From: Aculops lycopersici
Lineage: Eukaryota > Arthropoda > Arachnida > Trombidiformes > Eriophyidae
DNA length: 64,000 nucleotides
Direction of reading: 5' to 3'
Assembly: GCA_015350385.1 (NCBI GenBank)
Contig: WNKI01000001.1
Span: forward strand, 329,032 to 393,031
In this document: in pieces, positions 1 through 13,578 of the stretch
Numbering within the stretch: position 1 is the stretch's first letter
Layout of the letters: every line of letters starts with the position of its first letter
The notes under the pieces: generated by a model
Told to the model about the DNA's origin: nothing
Seen by the model: only the letters and a program-made list of their open reading frames with translations
Databases searched by the model: none
Translations under genes and position numbers: made by a program

Positions 1-203
1 TGCCATTATCGACTGCACCCTACTGGCGTCTGTCGACTGATCACTTGCTCCTGTCACCTGCTCCTGCTTGCCGCCACCTCCTCTTTGGACGTTTTGGTCG
101 CCCTGCGTCAATTCCGGTTCTGTGGTGGTGGTGGTTGTGGTTGTATTGGTGCTGATGGTTGTTTTGGTCACCAGTGGGCCAGTGCAAGTTGTCACCAGGG
201 GAT
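1..203 (-). CDS. Candidate downstream exon of the Ser/Gln-rich gene (partial, runs off the left edge)
   Basis: On the minus strand a pyrimidine-rich stretch ending AACACAG (3' splice-site-like) is followed, from 203 to the window edge, by an open frame. It reads DPLVTTCTGPLVTK, then a Thr run, then EPELTQGDQNVQ, a Gly run and a polar tail. The 3238 donor leaves one extra base, and this acceptor supplies the other two, so the frame joins to give ...NSTS-D-PLVTT. The low-complexity Thr/Gln/Gly style matches the 3,239-5,321 exon. A phase match has a one-in-three chance of arising by accident, and the same frame is also open upstream to an ATG near 323, so this could be a separate first exon. No family was recognised. 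Confidence 0.35.
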
Positions 204-3200
204 CTGTGTTGGTGGTCGGACGGACGAGGGGCGAGTTTATTTGGCACTTCAGGTTAGCGGAAGTCACGAGTTTTAATTCACCTTGACAGACAACAATAAA
301 AGTTGGCAGCCGTTCCATTGTAGTATCTTGACGGCCAGCTAATAACAACTAGGATGTGCCGAGAATGACGACAACAACGAAAGTGGAGGCCACGACAGGC
401 TGACAAACTGGCGGAAGCTCATGAATGAATCAGGGGAGGCGATAACAGCAGCAGCAGGAATCGGCCAGGTGAGCGTCTCAGAGTTGAGTGGGCGAGTTGA
501 GTGAGCCTCGTGAGAATGTTGAGCAAAGATTCATCTCTCACCTCTTGACCTGTACTCTGAGATCGTGGATGCGTAGGAGAGACTTGCGCGCTAAGACCTC
601 TCGACTCGTGCAATGTAATCACTAAAATGGCCAACAGAACCTAGCGATGCGAAGTCTAAAGCTCCTTCCTGGGTTCGAACTAAGAATTGGGCTAGAGCTG
701 GCCTCAAAAGAGCTTATACTCTTGCTCTAACGCATGAGCTGAAGTAAATCGAGAGCTCTAATCCATGCGGCTCTGATTCCGACATGCTTCTAGTTGCTAC
801 TAGTTGGTTCTTGCCATTACCATTGGAGTTGCAGTTGGGACACGAATATACATTTGCCGAAACTGAGGATGTGGCGATCAACACCAACTAAAAGTGGCAG
901 TAAACGGGTGCTACTTTTCCCATCACTAGCCACCGAGTTGATGATGCATCGAAGAGCTGTTAGAGTTGGAGGCATCGGAAGTCGATGGCTACGCCAGAAG
1001 CAGCAACAGCAGCGAGTTAGCCTTACTCGTGTTGGTTGGGCTTTTGATTGTGAGAGCGGAAAGTAGATCGGCGAGTCCATTGTATTCAGAGCCAATAGCG
1101 AGTCTTTTGTGTGACGAATGGGAACACAAATACAACAGGCAGTTGGGATTTTCTCGCTTGATTTGGTGCAAGTTGCAGCTGGCACGTCGCTTGAGCTTGC
1201 CGATTTCGCATACTCTCCTGAGACTTCAGGTGAGGTGAGCTTTGCATTTGCGGAATCACAAGCAGCCCACTGGATTCTGGAATCACAATTCCGGCAACAA
1301 TCTCGCCATTGATTTTGCCACTACTATTTGAGTTTCCATCCCGAAACACATCGGCGATAGTTGCAATCCAAATAGAGGTGACTCACGTGGGATTCCATCG
1401 CCTTTGTGTCTCGATTGGCGCCACTGGGACTTTGAACAACTCGTGGGTAGCTAGCTCGTTGGCTGGCTGGCTGGTTAACTGGCTGTTTGGTAGGAGAATT
1501 CACAGTTTGCAATTGCAAGCATGCTACTCAACTGGCATTTATCAGTAGCCCAATAGTTTCACGGTCATTTTGCTAAATTTTAATGTTTATTCGAGAGCCT
1601 AGTTGGCTCAGATTTCTCGCAGCCAGGCACTCAGACAGGCAAGAGAGAGAGAGAGAGTTTTGTACTAGTTAGCAGTGTAATTAGGCGTCCACCGGATGCA
1701 AGTCTAGCGCATCCGGGGACACATTGGAGCTAGGAAGATACACTAAAGCGCAAGTCAGTCAGCCGAGGAGCTAGCAACGCAGTACCAGCTAATTGATTGC
1801 CTTCGCACCTCGTATTAGCTGAAGAATGGCCAGTGCCTTTGTGTTCACTATAATTTAATTTATGAGTAGCCAGTCATGGCCACAAACAAACTACTTGTAA
1901 GCTAGTCTTGCCAAGATTCCAGGTGAGTTGGCCAGCTAGCGAACAGCAGACCGACTACTCGCATGCTAATAGGCGCAGGTGGCTCATTAAATTAAGCCAC
2001 CGACATAGGCGCTGGTGGCATTCGGGCAAGGTGACTGGTCTTCTGGCGGCTGAGTTTACGAGCAGGTAGCAGTAGAAGCGGAAGTGTTTGCACGAGGAAT
2101 CGACGAACAGATGCTTACTCTAGCACCCAAGTAGCAGGCCCGAGAGAGGAGAGGTTTTGTGGCAGTTTTCAAGCTAAAGCCAGTTTCCTCTCGCTCCATT
2201 CCCCGTTCACTAGTACAGGGGAGCCAACCAGCTTGCCAACGAGTGAGAGTGAGAGCGAAATCGAGAGAGACAGTCGCTAGTGTCAGAGCTCACGAAGCTT
2301 CCAGGTAAGCCGACTTGTGCTGCCATGTGCTCAGCCTCTTGGCAGCCATTGTTGTCATGATTATTGTTATTAGGCCTCTTATTGTTGACGCCATTTGCGC
2401 CAGCTGAGTCGCAAGCTCTCACAAAAGTCCCCCTCCGTCGCTATCCACCAAACGGAACTTACTCACAAACTGACTGGCTGAGCCATTGAGCCGACCAGTT
2501 CCTCAATTCCGTTGCCATTATAATGAGCAGCGAGTGACTGGAGTTTGTTTGTTTCCTCTTGCTCTCGTTGGCCGTCGTCAAGGTTGGCAGCTCGTTGGCT
2601 TGGCTCCAACGGTTGTGCTGTTGTTGACGTGGCGATGTGTCTTCAACAACCACGACGACGACGACAACAGGCGGCCGATTCGAGCTGGTGGTTGTGGATT
2701 TTGTTGCGGTCGTTGCGAGCCCTAATCAAATCTAGCGGCCAACTGGAAATATTGTCGCAACATCCAGCAGCTGCTCTTTTGGACAACGCTTCTAGACCTC
2801 ACACACGCGAGCCTCCAATCAAGCTGAGTGGCGGCGAGCAGTTTTTGTCAAACCACCGCGAAGATTAACCGAGCAACCGGCCGAACGATGGACGACAGAC
2901 ATCGAATAAGGGAACGCCGTGAGGGACGTCCCATTTCCGGCTGCTAAGACCGCAAAGCCTCTTGTTGGCGTGGCGTGCGATGCCGCATCACTCGGCCATT
3001 GCACTAGTGATGGCGGCTAGTGATGGATTGTGGCCCGCAAAATAAATCAAATCGCCAAGCCCAAATCGCATTCGACTGGCCAACGATCAATCGCTAGTCC
3101 ATCGCTTGAATTACGGCCGGCAAATTGATTGCTGATCACCCGCTAGCTAGCTGCACTTCTGACGAACATCGAGCTCAGTTTCCGGTCCAGAACAGCCGAT

Positions 3201-3238
3201 ATAGAGTATTAGAGGAAAAAAGCTTATGATTGACTTAC
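204..3238 (-). other. Probable intron of the unidentified Ser/Gln-rich gene
   Basis: This stretch lies between a clear minus-strand donor (G|GTAAGT at 3238-3233) and the candidate acceptor at 204-205. Six-frame reading gives only short, composition-driven frames. It contains a GA microsatellite at 1641-1657, a small perfect hairpin at 1692-1716, and plus-strand donor-like CAGGTRAG sites near 1210, 1920 and 2303. I see no coding exon that I can defend, but a small one could be hidden here. Confidence 0.4.
1641..1657. repeat. GA dinucleotide microsatellite
   Basis: An uninterrupted run of AG repeats within the putative intron. Confidence 0.9.
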
Positions 3239-5321
3239 CCGAAGTAGAGTTGGTTTCCTGAGTTTGCGCCTCTCGTATTTGCGACGACACAACCGACTCC
3301 TTGCTGCTTGTATTCTCGTCGCCCATTTCGCCCGTTCCTCTTCCGCTGCTCTCCTCTGATGATTGGCCACTATCTTGGCGATGAGTTAGCAAATGGGTGG
3401 CTAGTCTTGGTGTGGTTGTTGGCGATGGTGATGTAGTTGTTGTTGCAAAACTGGAGCAGGCAACCGAGTGTCGTTTTTGCTGGATTTGCTGCTGATCTAA
3501 TTGGCCACTTGTTGTTGTTGCTGTGCTGCTGCCACTTGGATGCTGTCGATTTGCCTCCTGCGCCTGGAAGTCTTTTGCAGTTGCGGGTGGCCGCGTGAGG
3601 CGAATGGGCGTGGCGTTCTTCAAAATGGGCGGCGGTGGCGTCAGGGGCTGAGTTGGCGAGGATCCGCTAGACGAGTGAGTGAAGTGACCTGGATGGCAGG
3701 CGATACTAGCGCGCTTCTGTTGCTGGATTGTGCTGCCAGCCGCTAGGCGCGTGCCGAGTGCTGACACTTGTTGGAATGATTGCAGGTGAGCCGATGGAAT
3801 CACTGGATCCAAACAACTGAAACTAACGCGCCGCTGCTGGTGCCTCTGAATTGGCGGGCCACTTGCTTGTTGGAAGTGTTGCCGGCCGCCACCTGTTGTC
3901 GTTGTTGCTGCGAGTCGCTGCTCAAATGCCCCCTCAACACTCGCGTCACCACTCGTCGCTTGTTGATATCGTAGTTGTAATTGTGATTGTAATTGTTGTT
4001 GCTGCTCTTGGGATTTATGGCCTACGACCGTCGCTAATTCCCTCGGATCCAAGCCACTAGTTGAGCGGCACCTTTGCTGCCGACCGGAGCTCAGAATAAA
4101 ACTCGACGGCGAGGGTGGCGAGTTAAAGTCGCCAAGTGAACAGGTGAAGTCTAGCTTGCCACTGGTGGCCGCTGCCACTGCTGATTGTAGTTGGAGTTGT
4201 TGTTGCTTCTGTTGCTGGTAGAAAGAGTCGGGCGACTTGAGGCTTCTCAGTTGCTCGTTGAACTCGCGCTCGCCCCTCACTTCCTCCTCGTTTAAAAACT
4301 TGCACGGCGAACAGGAGCCGCCCGAGAGTAAGCTGATCTGCAGCGACTGGCGTCTATGCGCCGGCAAGTTCCGCAGCAGGGCGCCCGGCGGACCCGTCAG
4401 GTTGCTCTGCGCAGAAATTCCCATCAACTGTCTGGATGCTGCGGCGCCCGTTCCCATTGCCGTTGCCGTTGTGGTCGTTGAGGATAGAGTTTGGCTTAGC
4501 GGGCGGCGACTTTGGGTGCGCCTCGCGGCGAGATCGCTCAGCTGCGCACTACCCAGCTGGTGGTGAGTGTTCCTGCGCATGCCCAGTTTGCGCAACTCGC
4601 CCCGCTCAGCTAGCTCGCCACTCGAGCCACCAATTGATCGGCGGGTGCAACACCGACAGCCCGTCGTCATGGTCATCGCTGACGACGACGACGAGGAACC
4701 CGTTGCGCCTCCTCGAGTGTGATGAGATCCCCGGATAGACATGGACCCGATGCTGGCTCCCCTACCAAAATCTCGAACCACTTTACTGGGCGAGGGCGGA
4801 CGGGCACTGGCTAGGCAGGCGGGCGTGGCTGTGAGGGGCGAAGGCTCGGCCGACTGGGCTCTTATCCGGAGAATCCTGTCAGCCTCGTCGACTAAAACTA
4901 TCTTGCGCGATAACTCGCTTGCCAGACACTCGCTTCCGTCATCCTCTTCGTCCTCGTCCTCGCCACTTGTAGTCGAGATGGTTATTTCTTCAATCTTTTC
5001 CCTCTTCGACGCCGCTGTTGCTTCATTTTCCTCACTCGAGTCACCTGAAATATTCGCCACTCTATTTCCGCTCATCTCCTGGCCGATTGTTGTTGGGTTG
5101 TCAACCACCTGCTGTTGCTCCTCCCCATCATTCGTCGACTGCGACAACGACGGCTCCTTCGCCAACTCGACCACTATGCTGATTGAGTGAGTCAGCGATG
5201 TGTTTCTATCACTGAGGCCGGCGCCCCCGGCGGACACGCCCCCGCGCCCGGCTAAACTCCCGCCCGCACCACCAACACCGCACGTGGTCTGATCAACCGA
5301 GCAGCCTTTTTTGAGTGCCAT
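3239..5321 (-). CDS. Unidentified Ser/Thr/Gln-rich protein, first coding exon (694 residues plus one base)
   Basis: The frame starts at an ATG in good context (AGGATGG) at 5321 and stays open for 2,083 bases to a strong donor (TTCGG|GTAAGT at 3238). The apparent continuation to 3147 is intron read-through. The protein is low-complexity, rich in Ser, Thr, Gln and Gly, with an acidic stretch near residues 115-130 (DEDEEDDGSE) and no domain I recognise. A short basophilic-kinase or 14-3-3-like motif recurs: RRVSFSC near residue 497, KRASIAC near 536 and KRHSVAC near 615, with a related RRQSLQI upstream near 330. This suggests a phosphoregulated, mostly disordered N-terminal region of a larger signalling or cytoskeletal protein whose folded part lies in later exons. 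The exon is real with fair confidence; the function is unknown. Confidence 0.7.
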
Positions 5322-6847
5322 CCTTATGCTTGTCGTTGTCTTCCTGCTCCTATTTCAGTTCCGTCCACTTGAACTCCTCTAGTTGGCAAGCCGCGTTCGT
5401 CGAGGCATCAGCTACGAGGAAACTGCGACTGACGTCAAAAGGAAAGCAGATAACAAGTAACAAACTAGTTCCCCTTCCGGTGATGAAGTTTGCACTCAAG
5501 TGACCGGCGAGTTGAGTGTCTAGCCTCAGCTTCAACTGCAACTTTCTTGGCCTCCACCGGAATATTGATCGTCACTTCGGTGGCTCCCTATTCATCCATC
5601 CACTTGCCTTCGGGTTTTGCGCTGACTTTACTACGCGTATATTCTATCTCGTCCAGTTGGCTCAGAGGATTCGATGTGCCGAGTGACGTATGAGTCCACG
5701 TTGTAGTCGAGGCAAAGCAGAGAGGGGAGCAAGCCAGTAAAACTCAATGATTCATCTGATGCGATCTCCAAATCTGCTAGTTTATTATGAGCGATCGTCG
5801 AGTGGCTTGCTCTGCCGGCTGCGCCCCTTAGCCAGTCGATTCCGCGCTTATGAATTCGGAGCTTGACAATTTTTCTTCTTTCCTCCAAACTGGTGCCCAA
5901 CTATCCGACTGGCAAGCGAGTTGCGCACGTTTCAACTGACGCTGTTTCTATTCCTGTTCCTGCTACTACTTCTAGGGGGACAAACAAATGAAGCAGAAGT
6001 GAGATTAGTCGTCGGAGTTCACGTTTGTCTCTTTGATGCCGCCCTTTGCGGACAACTCGGGTTACCCAAAGCCACCAGCCAGCTGGCCGGCCGACTGGCG
6101 AGAGTTTGCCCGAAAATCTCTCCACTCCAAGAGGAGCCTGTAATCAGATGCTCAACAAACTCCCAGCCTTCTGCTTGCCGCTCGCAGCTATCCCTAGCTT
6201 CGTTGTTGTCGTCGGGGTCTGAGTTGGAGTCGTCGTTCTCCGGGGAACAATCGCTCGGCGAGGAAGGGGAATTCCGGAAGTCGGTTGGCCTCGCCTGTCG
6301 CTTGAACTCATCGCGCGTTGACATCCTCGACGACAACTCAGAGCTTCCCGACACTGAGGCAGCAGCAACAACAGCAACCACGATATTTAGCCACTCGGCT
6401 CCAACGTCGAGCCCAAACTAGCAACTCGACCCTTCGACTTGGCCATTTCCGGCTAACGGACAGAAGCGCGACTGTCAATCTGGATCGAGTGAGTGCGAAG
6501 CTCCCATTTGTCGCGTCATTTAGCAGCCACTCGGATTCGCGTGCTCCTATCCTCCTGGTGTGCTCCTGGTCGTCGCCCTACTCTCTCCCTCCCTATCCCA
6601 TTAACCCAACGGCCCAGTATAGCCACACTCTACTCGCATGATTCATAACTCGTCGTTCACTCTCCTCCTCCGTTACCAATCGTTTGGTCCCTCGGGAGGA
6701 GAAGCGAGAAGATAGAGGGAGGAAGTGGAGTGTTGCGAAAGCAGCAACAAACGACAAAAAAGTAGACAACCGAGATACACGACGACCGACGACAACAGCG
6801 ACAGGCAATTATCTCCACTGTGTCTACAAACATTGAGCGTCACTTTG

Positions 6848-6864
6848 TCGGTCGGTCGGTCGGT
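6848..6864. repeat. GGTC tetranucleotide repeat
   Basis: Four tandem copies of CGGT/GGTC in non-coding DNA. Confidence 0.85.
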
Positions 6865-9368
6865 AGTCATGGAGCCACGACTTCGATTGGAGGCTTGAAA
6901 GGGAGGGGGCGCCAATCGGAAATATCGACACCCCCTCCCTGTGCTAGTCGGCCAACGGTAAGAATAGAATAGAATCTAGTGGTAAAGTAAACGATTGCTG
7001 CTGCCACCACCACTGACCTTCATGTCGCAAGCGTAATCGTCTGTGGCACTTCAATTCTAGAGTCAAGTCTAGTTGTCACTAAAGTCCATTGGTAGTCAGT
7101 GCACTCTATTTAGCCAAGTGCAAAGGACGACCAAAAAACCATTCAAACGATAAGCTCAGAATGGGGACCAATGTTTTGTTGTGGTGGTCGCATTTAAACC
7201 TGCAAGTGCGAGTTGGGCCAAGTCAACTGATGGGCTATTCAGGTGCAAGCTCCATGGAAGCGGAACTGGCAAGCTCGTTGTACTTGACTCGACTAACTCG
7301 AGGCAGGAATGACTCGACTCGCTCGAAGCTGGAGATTCCACTTAAACAAGCAAACTTGTGCTCTCATCTTATTGACGTCGTATTGGGGTCGCTAAAAGAG
7401 GAGTGGAATGTTTTGAATAAAAATATAATGGCCAATGTAACGAGCAATAGATAGCGTCCATTGGCAGTTGCCGGTACAACTAAACCACAACGGGGCACAA
7501 TTGAACCAACAACCGCCGTGGCTAACTTGTCACTGTGGCTGTTCCCGATATGATAAACCCAGAAAAGCGCCAGCTCTCCGCGAAAAGCCTCTGCCGCGAA
7601 TAGACCCGGACTCGCGGCCACCGATCACGCGACTGTCCGATCCGAGCTTACCAGTCACCTGAGCCTCTAGTTGCCGATCGACTGGTTGGTTAGTTCAGTC
7701 AGCTGATTGGCTAACTCATTACTCAGGCAGCCAATTCTACGAAAGTCACTCGACAACCGCGTCTCTAGGCGACAAATGGATTCCCGAACCACCGAAAAAT
7801 GCATTGTCGTCACAGTTTTTGTTGGTGTAGTCGAGGGGTCGCTTTATTGTTCAATAAGAAGCCGATTGGAGACTGAATACGTAAATCGATCCCACTTTTG
7901 TTAGTGGCACAGTGATCAGTTATGCAAAAATGATCAATTCCGTCGCGATCATATTACGTTCGCGACTCGTTGAGTCTCTCGTCTCTCGGCGAGATGGCTG
8001 AGCGATTTGTTCGAACTTACGATGGAATGGAATGGGCTTTTGATTGATCCAAAACTTCAACACGGCCAGCTCGATGAAAATGGGAGCATCAAGTGGCTAG
8101 ATAATCAGGTACTCTTGAAACCAGCCTCTGGCCAGTGAGTGTTACCTGCTAGACTTGATACTGTTTCCGGAAATGTAATCCTGTTTTCAAGTTTGTTTTT
8201 GGTGAAAAGTAAGAGCCAAGTTTAGCATTGACTTTCGATAGCTTGGCGGTACAAGTGACAGGCGAATTCTCGCCACTCGAAGCCAAAAGGCAGTCCGGTC
8301 AGCGGGGTTGCGGGCTAAGTTGGCGGCACCTAGGTGCAGAGGGGCGAGTCTTGCTAGCGTTGCTTTGGTGGCTCCACCTGTCATCACGACACGCAGTGAC
8401 TTTTCTTGGCCTCTGTAGCCCTAAATTGGATCCTGAAGTCGTGATCAGTTGATTCTATTTGGCTCACAGTCGTCATAAATAATTCACTCGGCTCCGAGGG
8501 GGAGGATCAAATGAGTAACGAACAACAGGGGCAACCGCGAGCTAGATACGAGCAAATGAACCCAAAGAGGCGAGTAATTGAGCTTCACGATAACAAAGGA
8601 ATCTGACGTGGCCTCTGTGGCTAGCCCATAGCGCACATGGCACCCATTAAGCATGGCGCTAGTAGCGATGCCACAGCCATCAAAGCCGCTTTACTGTTAT
8701 GGTTGTTTCTGTTGCTCTCGCTTCTGCTACCAGTCATATGCAATACAATCTATTTGGCTCTCTCTCTCCCACTTTCTCTCGCTCGAAGGCCACCAATCGA
8801 TTAGTGTTTCGGTGGCGGCAGCGTGGAAGTCGACGTCAAGATCGAGTTATCTGGCTCCCGGTGGCCGCTGTTGTCGTTGCCACTGGTGTGGGGCTGGCGA
8901 CTCTGAGGGCGGAAGTGGCTCTCGCAAACAGAACGAGATGCAGTGGCGAGGATCCGGGATCCATAGTGAAGCTGAATCTCGTTTGCTGTTCGCCTCTGAA
9001 AGCCCAATGATTTCAGTGCCGCTCTCGACATGAGAGTCACTACTGCTGCTCCCGATGCGAAACAAACAAGCGAAACTCTCCAGCTGCCTCTCGATCGATC
9101 ATATTTACCTGGAACTCTACGGATCAATTTGTGTGTCTGTGTTGGCAGTCTGCTTGCCGTCGGGTATTTTGGTGCCGTTTGTTAACTGGGAAACTCACCA
9201 AATGAAACCGTTAACTGAATAGAGAAAAAGAGCATCTAGTGACAAGAGCTACAGCAAAATAAAGAGGGAAAGGGAGAAAGCGATAGAATATGCCGTCGCC
9301 AGGTAAGCGGACGGCGAAAGTGCAATTACAGGCATCGCACGCGAATACCCAAGTCGCAACCACATCGC

Positions 9369-9392
9369 GCCTCTCTCTCTCTCTCTTTCTCT
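9369..9392. repeat. CT dinucleotide microsatellite
   Basis: A CT run with one TTT interruption. Confidence 0.85.
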
Positions 9393-12300
9393 TGCTTTCG
9401 GCGCCACCAACGACTGGACGGGTGACCTCAGGCGGCCGTGCCACTAACTAGCCACCACTCGCGACAGCATCGGACTTAGCTCGACCCAACTAAGCGGGAT
9501 TTTGCTTAACCAGCTCAGCTTGTATTCAGCTTTAGTCATCAAACTGACCGACTAGCTCGCTGTGCTGTGATCCTCAAACTCGGTGAAAGGCAACTAGCAG
9601 CGGAATAGAAGAGAGGGGAATGGACTGGTTGTGCCATCAACGTTAATCTCGAGATCGCCAATTCATTAGTTGACATGGGATAATTTATATCAACTCCACC
9701 ACGAGACAGAGGGAGCAAAAGTCCAGCAAAGTAAACCGCTCCCTCGGTTGCAGCGGCGAGCCACCACTGCAACTACCGACCAACGGGAGCGCGCCAAGAC
9801 TCGAGCACACAGCGACACGCAAACGTCGCTAGTGGCCAGATGCGCGACCTTGACTTTGCTTCCTCTCCGTCCAACCGACCACTTTAACCACTCAAGCCGT
9901 CGCCGTTGTCCTAAGCTGGTGTTGATATTATTGCGGGCCCTGCACCACGCCCACCAAAGAGTTGCCCGAATGTTGAGCACGCAAGTTCGAGTCTACGTTT
10001 AGTTGAGTGGACCGAGCGACTGGCTGAACGCAAAAGCCGGGCTTATCGGCTGGCTACAGCACTAATGGCGCCCCAACAAACGCGGGCAAGTGGACCTCAA
10101 AAGCCACCACTAACCAACGTGAAAACGAAACCAAACAACGCGAAGCAGAGACGAGAGATAAACTAACGGTGCAAACATAGTGGCTGCTTCATCAGCTCAT
10201 TAATCTAATGTTTTATTTCCAAACTCCACGGAAACGGAGCGCAAGCTTCTCTTGGTTTTGCACTGAATGTAGTCCGAAATACATGTTAAGTTTGGTAAAC
10301 TTTCTGCTTCATTGTGGTTGGCCGGCAAAAGTTTAGGGTCTGGTAGGCACAGACACAAACACAAATACTACGTTGGAGTAAAAGGGGGAGAGAGAGAGAC
10401 TATCTGGATTTGGCTCGTGTCAAATTTGCGTCAGCGGCGCAGTAGAGCGCGAGAGTCGCCCGACCGCCAAGATAATTTCACGTATTTTGTTCTGCTTGCG
10501 GTCTTGGCATTTGCGTCTTGGTGGCAACAGTAACAGTGCAGTCATTGCGACTCACGGACACAACAGCGGATATTGGCGCAACCTACTGAGTCTCGCCTCA
10601 CTTCTCGTTTTTAGGGGGTTGTGCGAGGCGACAGGCCAGGTGCGTGAAATTAATCTGGCGGCTCAGCGGCGGTCGAGGCGGCAATCGTTACACAATTGGA
10701 CTCGACAGGCGCTAGTTTAAAATCATCGCCCGCGACTCTTGGGTCTTCTTCCTCGAAACTGTCGGAGGCCTTAGCTTCGTGTGGCGCCTAGAAAGTTCCA
10801 ATCAGCAGCAGCAGCAGAAGCAGCAGTAGCAAAGCTCTTCCTTGTGCCTCTTGCAAACTTGAAGCTAGAGCAGTTTCCCTAGCTGCCCATCTAATTGGAA
10901 CTCAAGGGCACACTTGGCTACTGCGTTGCGTTAGGATTCTCGCGTCCTCGTCGCCAGACTAATGACATTATTACGCTTAGCCTCCTTGTTGTCCTGCAAC
11001 AACGACAACAGCATCGGCAGCAGCAACAACCACTTTCACCACTGCTGGCCCCTTCCTTCAAGTTTCCGAGTCCACTGGGCGCCGCGGCGAAGGTTCCGGC
11101 GGTCAGCATCCAGTTGCGCCGTCGTCGTGTCCGATGAAGCGTTTGCTCGACAGCCAGCCAACCAGACAGCTAGTGCTTGTTTGTAAAGGCGGTAGAGGCA
11201 GGAATTCTGCCCGAAGCTTGCTGGGCGGGGAACGCGGACTCGCCGGGCGCCCGAGGCTCGCGCTTCCTGTAAAACGGGCACACTGGTCAGCTGCTGACTG
11301 GTTTGTTTGTGTGAGAGGAGATGAGAAACTTGCCCATCTGCTGGCTGGCGAGATTGAGCTTCCAACACGAGCATCAATCACACTTATTTTTCACACGCCG
11401 CAACCGTCCAACACTCAATCGCTTGCTGTGCATCGCCGCTGGCAAGCTAGCTCGCTGTCCAGCTGGCCCAAAGCCTACAACAGGCAGCTAGCTTGTGGTT
11501 GGCCAACGAGACCACAAGCTGGACCTCGAACTAAGACGTCGCCAGAGCAATTTGGACCCGCCTCCAACTTCCGGTGCATAGCATAACTGAAACCAAGAGG
11601 AGGCGAGCCAACGAGATCTCGTCGCAACACAAAGCGGATGAGGACGGGCAACTGGAATTACGCGCCTCAAGCCGGCGAGCGTCTTGCGGTTGATCCATCA
11701 AAGTCAGCTGTTCCCTTTTTGCCGCTTGTGGTGGCACCGGTGATGGTTGTCGTAGTGGTTACGTCGACTAGTCGACAGGCACCAAACTAACGGCACAAGA
11801 TGTCGACGGAGACGTCGAACAAGTCAGCCATCCAATCAGCTCTTGCCAGTCGCCGGTGGCGAGTGTATCATTCGCACGCAACTCTATTAGCCTGGTCTTT
11901 CGATTATCGGCAAGTGGATGGCTTTAGGCGCAAAGCAAACTGCTCAGTCAGCAGTTCGAGCTAATTGTCTCAGTGGTTGTTTGTGCTTGGCTGACTGTCG
12001 AGACTCCTGCACTTTCTTTCCCGGTATAGCAACTCACTCTCCATCTCTTCTCGCGTCGTTTCCTTTAGTGTGACCGCCAACGTCCGCGTAGCCGATCCAC
12101 TCAACGCCTAAGTCAATAGCAGAGCTCATTTCGTTCTCTGTTTGCCATCGTCGTCGTCGTCGACTGAGTTGCAAACGAGCGGTGCACGCGTTAGATTGCC
12201 TTTATTTCCGGTTGTGTCACAATTCTCATGCGGCGTCTCGTCTATCGTGAGACCAAATCAAGAGGAGAGAAACCTGTCTCATCTTTGAGGACAAGCGCAA

Positions 12301-12735
12301 TGTGCTATGTGCTCATCTTGCTCGTCGCTGATTGTACAACGACCAAGCGACTAACGTTAGTTTCTAGCATTGGCCCAGACTCTTCAGTTGTCGTCGCTAT
12401 AGTCGAGCAACTTCAGTGGCATCCACATCTCCCAGCAAACGGGAGCAATTGTGCTTTCCAATGTGCTTAGCAACCTTCTTATGCTGCCATCGCTGTCGCC
12501 ATTGCTACTGCCTCTATCTCGACCTGCAAGCAGCGCCAAACTCGTGGGCCCCAAGCACCTAGACTAATGCCGTCAGTCTCTCGAGAGACACAATCGGGTC
12601 CAGGTCGCTTCGTGGAGCTGCATTGCCGTTCGCCGAGCACACAAACCGGACGACTCATAGACAAGATTGCTAGCGACAGGTATAAATGGCCGCCGTTGCG
12701 GTCGAGTTTGCCGTCGGCCTGCAACACTCGTCTCG

Positions 12736-12759
12736 CCAGCAGCAGCAGCAGCAGCAGCA
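12736..12759. repeat. CAG trinucleotide repeat
   Basis: About eight tandem CAG/AGC units in a region with no supported gene. Confidence 0.9.
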
Positions 12760-12989
12760 AGAGGAAATCGAGTTCCAATCTCCGCGGGTCATCGATCGTC
12801 GCTTCCGGCCTTCAGGTGGCCGCAAAGCGACGAATAGTGGAGCTAGCAATCGAATGGCAGACAGTGGGGACGCAAGACGTAAATGCAACGCGACACGACC
12901 CGACGATCGATCGAAGTAAGCGGCAGGAATTCGCCGCCGAGTCGATGGTTTCGTTTGATCTGGTTTCGCTTGGCCTTGGTTCAGTGGAA

Positions 12990-13017
12990 ATGAGATGAGA
13001 TGAGATGAGATGAGATG
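12990..13017. repeat. ATGAG pentanucleotide repeat
   Basis: Five to six tandem ATGAG units. The same pentamer recurs at 62935-62954 and, in the opposite orientation, at 63581-63596. Confidence 0.9.
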
Positions 13018-13578
13018 GATAAATCTAAGGGAAGCACTCGAGTGCTTGGACTAGAAATACACCAGCAAAGAGACTAGACTAGAACATACCAAAGTGGACT
13101 ACTCACCCTTAAAGCTTCTCTTTGCCTCGCTGCTGGTTTGCAAATTTGCCCCACTCTTCAACTTGGCGCCGCCATTGATGCTTGCCGACTTGATATGCTG
13201 CGCTAAGCTCGACAGCAAGTTGTTCTAATACCAGCAATAGGAGCAACGGCAATGGCAGTAGCAATGACGACAACAATAGCAACCAGCCTAGAAGCTATCA
13301 AAATTGTTTGCCCGCTTGAATTTGATGTGGATGTTGCTGTTGCTGTCGTCCTTCTCGTCTCGTCTCCTCTCCTCTCCTCTATTCGCATCTCCTCGACTCC
13401 ACTTGCTTCTCGTCCTGATCTTCGCTCTCAAATACTGAACGCGCTTTTAAAAGCACGACTCAACTTGCTGACTGGCTACCACTTCCGGCGGCCCATCAAT
13501 TTCGCCTCTCAATCGATCGCCTGTCGCTTTTAGCTCGCTTCTTTCCATTCACTTTATCCCTCTCTACCTCCAACTTCA

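Noticed and set aside
3147..3238. Last 30 residues of the long minus-strand frame (after NSTSG)
   Set aside because: They lie beyond a strong GTAAGT donor and change abruptly to hydrophobic, non-repetitive sequence; this is intron read-through.
5921..6421. 166-residue plus-strand frame with a signal-peptide-like start
   Set aside because: It has no ATG (it opens at TTG) and its leucine run comes from a pyrimidine-rich tract. No protein-like pattern follows.
11134..11586. 150-residue plus-strand frame with an ATG
   Set aside because: Composition (many Trp, Arg, Pro) and the lack of any motif suggest chance openness; overlapping frames are equally open.
12567..12998. 143-residue frame containing a TATAAAT and a Ser run
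   Set aside because: The Ser run is the CAG/AGC microsatellite in another frame. No conserved motif was seen.
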